Below are positions 5,701 through 10,844 of a stretch of DNA of 10,844 nt, one piece after another. Both the position numbers and the translations under genes were made by a program. The stretch's first letter is position 1; each line of letters begins with the position of its first letter. Source of the stretch: Clostridia bacterium. Lineage in GTDB: Bacteria; Bacillota; Clostridia; Oscillospirales; CAG-272. The notes under the pieces are model-generated. The model did no database searches and had not been told where the DNA came from. It worked only from the letters and a program-made list of their open reading frames with translations. The DNA lies in NCBI GenBank assembly GCA_900769475.1, contig CAAGGQ010000202.1, positions 1-10,844 of the forward strand, written 5' to 3'.

Positions 5701-6780
5701 TACCTCTACACCAACGAGGACTACATGATCTACGTGTACTACACCGAGGGTGCCCGCAAGATCCGCGTGGTGGTAGACGATATTGCCGAGTATGAAAAGT
5801 ACGTTGCCGTTCGCAACGAGAACAAGACCTACGAAACCGTGACCACGCCTCTGTTCGCAATGCTGGATATTGGTGGCGTAAATGACGCCAACTCCAGCTG
5901 GACGGTTACCAACGGTATGTGCTACGTCTTCCGTTTGGCCGACGGTCGCTTCATCATCGTAGACGGCGGCTACTGGCACGAAAAGGATACCACCGGCGCC
6001 GGCGTAAAGCGCTTGTACGATTGGCTCCAAAAGAACGACCATCTGGAGGGCGAGGATAACAAGCTCACCATTGCCGCCTGGATCATTACCCACCACCACT
6101 CCGACCACATCAGCGTGGAATGGAAGTTTGACGAAATGTACACCAAGACCGGCAAGGTAGAGATCCAAAACTTCCTCTACAACTTCCCGTCCTATGATTA
6201 CGCACAAACCGTGTCCGGCTCCACCTGCAACCCCGATTACTACAGCAAGTGGTTCCCCAACATGCACAATCTGATGCAGCGTCACAACAATCTGATCGCT
6301 CACACCGGATTTAGCTATCAGTTTGCAAACTGCAACATTGATATCCTCTTCACTCACGAGGACTTCTATCCCAACAAGATCTCGTCCTTCAACAACTCCT
6401 CCACCGTATATAAGATCACCATGGGCGGAAAGACCTTCCTCATTGCCGGTGACCTGGAGGAGCCCGGCCAAAAGCAGGCCAACAAGCAGTGCGGCACCAT
6501 GCTGGAATCCGACTTCCTGCAGGTGACCCACCATGGCTGCAACGGCCAGATCGAGTTCTTCAAGTACATCGTTGGTCTGGATGCCAACGGTAAGTTCAAT
6601 ACCGATACCATTGTCGTATGGCCTCTGCCCAAGGGCGAGGATATGTCCTGGTATGAGGGAACCTCCGCCCGCGCCATTGCAATGCGTTGGCTTAAGGAGA
6701 TGTTCCGCAAGGAAAACGATCAGGCAAACGATAACATCCACTTTGCAAGCGAGAACTACGTATTCACCGATTTTAACTGA
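2782..6780 (+). CDS. Surface lipoprotein: GLUG-like beta-helix fused to a ComEC-like metallo-beta-lactamase-fold domain (copy A)
   Basis: 1332 residues from ATG 2782, with AAAGGA 9 bases upstream. Residues 1-21 are a lipoprotein signal with LASC and lipidated Cys21. Residues about 80-140 (ADLKGFIELV, then FKGTFDGKGHEIGGF) are the usual lead-in to GLUG-type beta-helices. Residues about 140-490 form the helix, with eight clear rungs of the form VIENCxNxG followed by GGIxG. Residues about 535-690 are an unassigned beta-rich module. C730, C732 and C737 make a conserved CxCxxxxC motif. Residues about 785-893 look like a carbohydrate-binding-type beta-sandwich (WSFEVAEDGYYEF to HIRDIYVVKG). Residues 914-1032 are an alpha/beta module (TYRQKLEAAGY, YLYTNEDYMIYVYY). 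The C-terminal 300 residues are a metallo-beta-lactamase fold: H1104-x-H1106-x-D1108-H1109, D1224 in AGDLEEPGQ, and H1250-H1251-G in THHGC. Those motifs match the ComEC C-terminal domain, so metal-dependent hydrolysis outside the cell is likely. Substrate unknown. It has its own promoter and terminator. Confidence 0.93.
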   Translation: MKKIISILLLCAMMLSMLASCGMQQGSIELGRYELEEDLFSNVAYAGETAWNGSSDTSWYTSNPSASTFYLSDGADLKGFIELVYASSGAVDFEGKTIELKKDINLGDKTWSIPESSNYFKGTFDGKGHEIGGFKLTATVGRQSVLGSIGGNATVKNLRVESGSITINASATAVGVAEVIGCVITEKGKTVTVSGVEAGGTIKMSSSSKSVTYVGGVIGIVRGKGSIVIENCNSSATINSTKSYVAGILGGTEDGVTGVTVKGCNNFGKITAANNVAGIVGSLNSGTIDVVIENCVNYGAVTILESSSNGQAAGILAHFDGTNGSLTVTGCKNSGNLTYTGLKNGGAWMGGIVGYVYGTGSTQIGSVTLRDCENTGLLVANRTSGGIAGFIQRCNTVVIENCKVNASLSFNIVHTGNFFVGGLVGILHTNSSTEAKITGCSVTGKLKIYEPQAAATYTGGLFGALRSSKVAISDCSIDLEFSREECEEDDVVMVAIGVNENNTATFTTNNVTYKFHNGVASAENFLILESDTTVFKPLGQQFRKNADGTYDLRFVFGIVHYQVGDTLVGVYQTLRELGTEVKVTEKTETSTTVLTNIKGGDTEYDPATYGCKYFYTTTFQSIPADQLEFVTLGTYTVVYFKNAILDLTPFAKVAADRDPTVSIGISNFVNHPDTYTFEIKDFSSFLPEKFQNVQGILSKYNVTYNPASGVGCQQYLQLGSNDQYVLQKNCTCGGTTCKAGWGSTGAIAYKKNASMPYHYYIDTATYENSKYFGKALDRYEAYHTWSFEVAEDGYYEFCFRIRLNGSEGGTQTRYALVQFDDESYSEQTEFYYNVVVRDGTLRDNADNHDSYLTNYGKYLTKGTHTITFRCPYDAEDVNKNISFHIRDIYVVKGAAEPSQADIPMLDGAILYDGNFDSTCTYVLDDTTKKTLDTYRQKLEAAGYVLREDRTTEYKTSSFDTENHKQNTPLYNSFYLYTNEDYMIYVYYTEGARKIRVVVDDIAEYEKYVAVRNENKTYETVTTPLFAMLDIGGVNDANSSWTVTNGMCYVFRLADGRFIIVDGGYWHEKDTTGAGVKRLYDWLQKNDHLEGEDNKLTIAAWIITHHHSDHISVEWKFDEMYTKTGKVEIQNFLYNFPSYDYAQTVSGSTCNPDYYSKWFPNMHNLMQRHNNLIAHTGFSYQFANCNIDILFTHEDFYPNKISSFNNSSTVYKITMGGKTFLIAGDLEEPGQKQANKQCGTMLESDFLQVTHHGCNGQIEFFKYIVGLDANGKFNTDTIVVWPLPKGEDMSWYEGTSARAIAMRWLKEMFRKENDQANDNIHFASENYVFTDFN
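3460..4224 (+). repeat. Eight beta-helix rungs with stacked cysteines (copy A)
   Basis: Eight diverged repeats of about 24-35 residues. Each opens with a strand, then a Cys, then an Asn/Gly turn, then GxxG: the Cys contexts are IENC, VKGC, IENC, VTGC, LRDC, IENC, ITGC and ISDC. They give the coiled beta-helix its turns. The nucleotide sequences have diverged, so this is an old protein repeat and not a DNA satellite. Confidence 0.85.
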
Positions 6781-6795
6781 TCCCTCTCGCTCATG

Positions 6796-6843
6796 GGAGC
6801 CCCCGGCAACGCCACTCCGTGGCAATGCCGGGGGCTCCTTTTT
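6796..6843 (+). terminator. Strong rho-independent terminator after copy A
   Basis: A 13-bp perfect stem GGAGCCCCCGGCA/TGCCGGGGGCTCC (6796-6808 with 6826-6838) encloses a second 5-bp stem GCCAC/GTGGC (6811-6815 with 6819-6823). Five T follow (6839-6843). It begins 16 bases after the stop codon and separates the two large genes. The next 90 bases hold no gene. Confidence 0.93.
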
Positions 6844-6933
6844 CGACCCACGTGGAAGTGCAAAAAAACAGAACTTCTTCTTTGTATAAAACGCCAAAAA
6901 AAGGAGGAGGAAAGGAGATTTTCCTGGTTTTAC

Positions 6934-6962
6934 TTGACAATTTTTTTTGCGTCTGCTATAAT
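6934..6962 (+). promoter_or_regulatory. Perfect consensus sigma-A promoter of the second large lipoprotein gene
   Basis: TTGACA (6934-6939), a 17-base T-rich spacer ending CTGC, TATAAT (6957-6962). The leader repeats that of copy A, including the ribosome binding region GGAAAGGATTTCAA (6984-6997). ATG follows at 7002. Confidence 0.93.
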
Positions 6963-7001
6963 ATAGGAACAGAAATTATTTTTGGAAAGGATTTCAAACG
7001 T

Positions 7002-10000
7002 ATGAAAAAATTGATCTCCATCCTGTTGTTATTTACTATGCTGATGTCGCTCCTGGCATCCTGCGGTATGCAACAGGGACAGCTGGACCTCGGGGAATAT
7101 CCCGCGGATGAGTCCTACGATGCGGTTGCGTATACCTCTCGCCCCGCATGGAACGGTACCACCGTGGATAAGAGCTGGTACACAAGTAACACCTCTGCAG
7201 CTACCTTCTATCTTGCAGACGGTGCCGACCTCAAGGGATTTGTTGATCTGGTTGCCGCCGGAACCACCTTTGCCGGCAAGACCGTGAAGCTGAAAAATGA
7301 CATCAACCTGGGAGGAAAGACCTGGATCATTCCCACCTCCAACAACTACTTCCAGGGCACCTTCGACGGTCAGAACTATGAGATCGGCGGATTTACGTCC
7401 ACCTTTACCTCTGAGAGCAACCAGTCCCTGCTGGGTGCCATTGGCGGTGCCGCTACCGTAAAGAATCTGAAGGTGGTCAAGGGTCAGTTCACCCTCAAGC
7501 CCGCGGATGCGGCCACCTCCAACTTTGGTATTGTGATCTCCAAGATCACCGGCGTATCCGGCAAGACCGTAACGGTTTCCAACGTCACCGTGGACGCCAC
7601 CAGTAAGATCGCCCGCTCCACCGCCGACGGCATCAAAGGCGTTACCAACGTAGGCGGTATCATCGGCTCGGCCTCGGGTGCCGGCACGCTGAAGATCGAA
7701 AAGTGCACCAACAACGCCCCCCTGACCAACAAGGGCAACTATACCGCAGGTATTGTGGGCGTGATCAGCGGCTGGAAGGGCACGTTGACGATTTCCGGTT
7801 GTATCAACAACGGAAAGATCTCGGGTGCCTCCTACACCGCGGGAATCATTGGCGGCCTGTCCAACATGGACGGCACGGCTACCATTTCTGGCTGTACCAA
7901 CAACGGCGCGCTGATCATGCCCAACGGCAACAGCGGCAACCGCATGGCCGGTATTCTGCCGAACTACACCGGTAAAAACAATTCCAAGCTGACCATTGAT
8001 CAGTGCACCAACACCGGCTCGATCACCTATGATTCCATGCACGGAACCGGAGGCAGTAACGGTGCTTGGATCGCCGGCATTGGTGGATATTTCTACAACG
8101 CTACGAGCAACACTGCCGAAACGGTGGTCATTTCCAACTGCACCAACACGGGTAAGATCCTCGGTGCCAACCGTTGCTCCGGCGGTATCCTGGGTGCCAT
8201 TCAGGGTACGAACAACTTTACCATGAAGAACTGCACCGTCAACGCCGACATGGAATTTATTTGCCAGGAACAAAAGTACAGTGCCTTTGGCGGCCTGGCA
8301 GGCAACATCAACCTTTCCTCCAATGCAACTCCCGCAGTGATCGAGAACTGCTCCGTGGCCGGCACCATCCACCACAGAGATCCTATTGGAAACATCACCT
8401 ACGTGGGCGGTCTGATCGGTGTGGCACGTGCTACCACCTTTGAGATCAACGGCTGTGAAGTTTCGGCACGCTTCGTTCGCGGCGAGGGCTGCGGCAACGA
8501 CGATTACGCAGGTGTGGTTCTGGGAGGCTATTCCGACGGTGCCACCACCGGCGACGCGCCTACCCTCACCTCCACTAAATCCTTCTTTACCGTAACCGAC
8601 CTGGCTTATATTGCAAAGGATTCCTTCGTTCGCATCAATGATTTCATTGATCCCTCCGAGATCTCCTGCTTCAAGCCCATCGGTCAGCAGTACCGCAAGA
8701 ACGCAAACGGTACCTATGACGTTCGTTTCGTTTTCGGTATTGGCAAGATCGAAACCACCGATAAGGCTCTGGGCTTTGAGGTCACCATCAAGAAGCTGGA
8801 TAAGGAAGTCACCACCACTACCAAGAAGACCTACTGCTCGGTGCTCTACAAAACCATTCAGGGCGATAACGTAAAATATTCGGCAGCACAGTATGGCTGC
8901 GACTATCTCTACACCCTCACCCTCTCGGGCGTTCCTGCCGATCAGATCGACTTTGCCCAGGAGAACGGCTACACGGTAGCCTACATTAAGAACGCCATTT
9001 TGGACATCGTTCCCTTTACCCAGGAAACCGAGGAGTCCGAGCCCAACCGCGGCCACGGCATTCTGAATTACACCAAGAATCCCGAGCGCTTCACCTTTGG
9101 CTACGAGGCCTTCAGCGTGAACCTTCCCGAAAAGTTTGCAGGTGTTCAGGGCATCCTCACCGGCAAAAAGATCACCTACTCCACTCCCAAAAACCTGGAT
9201 TGCCAGAACTACAAGAAGCTGGGTAGCAACGACCAGTACATTCTGCAATACGATTGCGTTTGCGGCGGCGAGTGCGATGCCGGCTGGAGTGCCAACGGTG
9301 CTACCGCTTATAAGAACGCGGCCACCATGCCTTACCACTACTACATTGATACCACCACCTACGAAAAGGCAAGCTATTTTGGCGAGACTCTGGACCGCTA
9401 CGAGGCTTACCACTCCTGGGATTTTGAGGTAGCAGAGGACGGCTACTACGAATTCTGCTTCCGCATCCGTCTCAACGGAACCAACGGAAATATGCAGACC
9501 CGTTACGCTCTGGTACAGCTGGACGATCAGTCCTACGGTAACCAGACGGAGCTCTACTACAACGTAGAGGTACAGGACGGTGCCAACCGCGATAACGCCA
9601 CCAACCACAACGCCTACATCGTTGGCTACGGTGCATACCTGACCGCGGGCAAGCACAGCATCACCTTCCGTTCTCCCTACGATTCGCTGGATGCAAAGAA
9701 GGATTCCAGCTTCCACATCCGTGACATCTACCTGGTAAAGGGCGCGCCCCTGCCGGTGAATGCCGACATTCCCCTGCCCACGGGTGCTCAGCTGTACGAA
9801 TCCAACTACGATTCCTGCGTGACCTACTATCTGGAGAACACCACCCTGTCTACCCTGACCACCTACCGCGCAAAGCTGCAAAAGTCCGGCTTTACCCTGC
9901 AGGATCAGAGACAGACCTCTTACAAGTTCAGCAGCTTTGATACCCAAAACTACACAAGCAACAAGACCATGTACAACAACTTCTACCTGTACACCAACGA

Positions 10001-10844
10001 GGATTACATGGTTTACGTTTACTACACCGAGGGTGCCAAGTCCATCCGCATCGTGGTAGACTACGTAGATGCCTACGAAAAGTATGCCGAGGTGAACGAT
10101 GAGAACGAGACCTACACCGAGGTCACCACGCCCATGTTCGCGATGCTGGACATCGGCGGTCCCGACCTGGTTCTGACCAAGGGAGCCAATAAGGGGAAAA
10201 CGGTGACCGGCGTAAGCAACGGTCTGTGCCTGGTTTACCGTCTCTCCGACGGACGCTTCATCATCGTGGACGGCGGCCATTGGAAGGAGACCGACACCGA
10301 GGGTGAGGCTGTAGAGCGCCTGTACAACTGGCTCCAGAAGAACGACCATTTGCCCGGTGAGAACAACACCATCACCATTGCGGCATGGATTGTAACCCAC
10401 CATCACTCCGACCACATCAGCGTGATGTTCAAGTTTGAGCAGATGTACCAGGGCAAGGGAGCTGTGATCCAGAACTACCTCTATAACTTCCCGTCCTACG
10501 AGTACGTCAGCACCCTGTACGGCTCTAACTACCGCAACTCCAACTTCACCTACTACTACCCCAACACCACCCACGCAACCCACAGCAGCACCAATCTGGT
10601 GGCGCACACCGGCTTTACCTATCAGTTTGCCGATTGCACCATTGATATCCTTCACACCCACGAGGATTTCGCACCCGAAAAGATCTTCTCCTACAACAAC
10701 TCTTCCACCGTCTTCAAGATCACCTTGGCAGGCAAGACCTTCCTGGTGGCCGGTGACCTGGAGGAGCCCGGACAAAAGCGTGCCATCAAGCAAAGCGGTA
10801 CTCTGCTGGAATCCGACTTCCTGCAGGTGACCCACCACGGCGGC
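7002..10844 (+). CDS. Surface lipoprotein paralogue: GLUG-like beta-helix plus ComEC-like metallo-beta-lactamase-fold domain (copy B, C-terminus outside window)
   Basis: 1281 residues are visible and the frame is open to the last base. By comparison with copy A about 80 residues are missing. The signal ends LASC with Cys21, and the mature start CGMQQG equals copy A. Lead-in module: residues about 70-130. The beta-helix has eight rungs (first rung Cys235) that line up one for one with copy A. The motif C752-x-C754-x3-C758 has one residue fewer than in copy A. The beta-sandwich spans about 806-916 (WDFEVAEDGYYEF to HIRDIYLVKG). The alpha/beta module spans about 950-1053, ending TPMFAMLDIGG. Metal-site motifs: H1133-x-H1135-x-D1137-H1138, D1252 in AGDLEEPGQ, H1278-H1279-G-G. 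The C-terminal halves are clearly more alike than the beta-helices, which have changed most in sequence. This fits a constant enzyme on a diverging recognition part. The family is sure, the substrate unknown. Confidence 0.92.
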   Translation, partial: MKKLISILLLFTMLMSLLASCGMQQGQLDLGEYPADESYDAVAYTSRPAWNGTTVDKSWYTSNTSAATFYLADGADLKGFVDLVAAGTTFAGKTVKLKNDINLGGKTWIIPTSNNYFQGTFDGQNYEIGGFTSTFTSESNQSLLGAIGGAATVKNLKVVKGQFTLKPADAATSNFGIVISKITGVSGKTVTVSNVTVDATSKIARSTADGIKGVTNVGGIIGSASGAGTLKIEKCTNNAPLTNKGNYTAGIVGVISGWKGTLTISGCINNGKISGASYTAGIIGGLSNMDGTATISGCTNNGALIMPNGNSGNRMAGILPNYTGKNNSKLTIDQCTNTGSITYDSMHGTGGSNGAWIAGIGGYFYNATSNTAETVVISNCTNTGKILGANRCSGGILGAIQGTNNFTMKNCTVNADMEFICQEQKYSAFGGLAGNINLSSNATPAVIENCSVAGTIHHRDPIGNITYVGGLIGVARATTFEINGCEVSARFVRGEGCGNDDYAGVVLGGYSDGATTGDAPTLTSTKSFFTVTDLAYIAKDSFVRINDFIDPSEISCFKPIGQQYRKNANGTYDVRFVFGIGKIETTDKALGFEVTIKKLDKEVTTTTKKTYCSVLYKTIQGDNVKYSAAQYGCDYLYTLTLSGVPADQIDFAQENGYTVAYIKNAILDIVPFTQETEESEPNRGHGILNYTKNPERFTFGYEAFSVNLPEKFAGVQGILTGKKITYSTPKNLDCQNYKKLGSNDQYILQYDCVCGGECDAGWSANGATAYKNAATMPYHYYIDTTTYEKASYFGETLDRYEAYHSWDFEVAEDGYYEFCFRIRLNGTNGNMQTRYALVQLDDQSYGNQTELYYNVEVQDGANRDNATNHNAYIVGYGAYLTAGKHSITFRSPYDSLDAKKDSSFHIRDIYLVKGAPLPVNADIPLPTGAQLYESNYDSCVTYYLENTTLSTLTTYRAKLQKSGFTLQDQRQTSYKFSSFDTQNYTSNKTMYNNFYLYTNEDYMVYVYYTEGAKSIRIVVDYVDAYEKYAEVNDENETYTEVTTPMFAMLDIGGPDLVLTKGANKGKTVTGVSNGLCLVYRLSDGRFIIVDGGHWKETDTEGEAVERLYNWLQKNDHLPGENNTITIAAWIVTHHHSDHISVMFKFEQMYQGKGAVIQNYLYNFPSYEYVSTLYGSNYRNSNFTYYYPNTTHATHSSTNLVAHTGFTYQFADCTIDILHTHEDFAPEKIFSYNNSSTVFKITLAGKTFLVAGDLEEPGQKRAIKQSGTLLESDFLQVTHHGG
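7689..8474 (+). repeat. Eight beta-helix rungs with stacked cysteines (copy B)
   Basis: Rungs with Cys contexts IEKC, ISGC, ISGC, IDQC, ISNC, MKNC, IENC and INGC, each followed by an Asn/Gly turn and a GxxG step. Number and order equal those of copy A, including the two long rungs carrying GAW(M/I)xGI and the following RxSGGI turn. Confidence 0.85.

Larger units (their letters stand above)
2673..10844 (+). repeat. Tandem duplication of a whole transcription unit
   Basis: Copy A spans 2673-6780 and copy B spans 6892-10844 (continuing outside). Likeness begins at CGCCAAAAA, 43 and 42 bases before the two -35 boxes. It continues through the promoter, the leader (GGAAAGGATTTCAA) and the whole coding region. 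The terminator after copy A has no visible partner between 2523 and 2673 that matches it in sequence, so the duplication seems to start just upstream of the promoter. No insertion sequence or target-site repeat is visible at the joint. Confidence 0.8.

Noticed and set aside
6847..6854. Perfect palindrome CCACGTGG as a possible operator
   Set aside because: Eight-base palindromes occur by chance at this length, it is about 80 bases upstream of the -35 box, and copy A has no equivalent.
2143..6897. Very long open frame on the minus strand opposite copy A (about 1580 codons)
   Set aside because: It is in codon register with the real gene, so it stays open simply because the sense gene avoids TTA, CTA and TCA codons. 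Its translation is low-complexity (rich in V, G, H and A) with no recognisable domain and no matching promoter or ribosome binding site. The plus-strand protein has clear domains and signals.
6896..6917. Strong AGGAGG-like purine run in the gap between the large genes
   Set aside because: No start codon follows at a usable distance, and it lies upstream of the -35 box, so it is not in the leader of copy B. It may be part of a weak 6-bp hairpin (6908-6925).
7029..10838. Very long open frame on the minus strand opposite copy B
   Set aside because: Same cause as for copy A: register with the sense codons and lack of TTA/CTA/TCA. That it occurs in both copies reflects shared codon use, not a conserved antisense gene.

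Overview
The window looks like a piece of a Bacillota genome, most likely an uncultured Clostridia lineage. I infer this from strong AGGAGG-type ribosome binding sites, consensus TTGACA-N17-TATAAT promoters, rho-independent terminators with long GC stems and U tracts, and short Clostridia-style lipoprotein signals ending in (L)xSC. No finer taxonomic call is safe from sequence alone.

Layout. Bases 1-1472 hold a divergent pair: a glycoside hydrolase family 16 enzyme on the minus strand (its C-terminal part lies outside the window) and an AraC-family regulator on the plus strand. Their promoters point at each other inside the 182-base gap, so the two transcripts should start over each other. 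The likely reading is a local regulator that controls a beta-glucan-type hydrolase. Bases 1491-1562 hold a compact four-way-junction (cloverleaf) inverted-repeat element. Bases 1585-2606 form a small transcription unit: perfect consensus promoter, a 199-residue lipoprotein with a short collagen-like Gly-X-Y stretch, a 71-residue eight-cysteine zinc-ribbon protein, and a strong terminator.

Bases 2673-10844 are the most interesting part. Two very large paralogous lipoproteins lie in tandem, each with its own near-identical promoter, leader and ribosome binding site. One is complete (1332 residues). The other runs off the window after 1281 residues and is missing perhaps 80 residues. Each has the same order of parts: lipoprotein signal with Cys21, an N-terminal module, a GLUG-like beta-helix of eight rungs with a cysteine at the same place in every rung, a middle module, a CxC(x3-4)C motif, a beta-sandwich-like domain, an alpha/beta module, and a C-terminal metallo-beta-lactamase-fold domain. 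That last domain has HHHSDH, GDLEEPGQ and THHG motifs like the C-terminal domain of ComEC. This suggests a surface-anchored recognition scaffold carrying a metallo-hydrolase. The substrate is unknown. The unit appears to have been duplicated whole, promoter included, and has since diverged.

On the strand opposite the two large genes there are very long open frames. They are explained by codon choice in the real genes and are not annotated.
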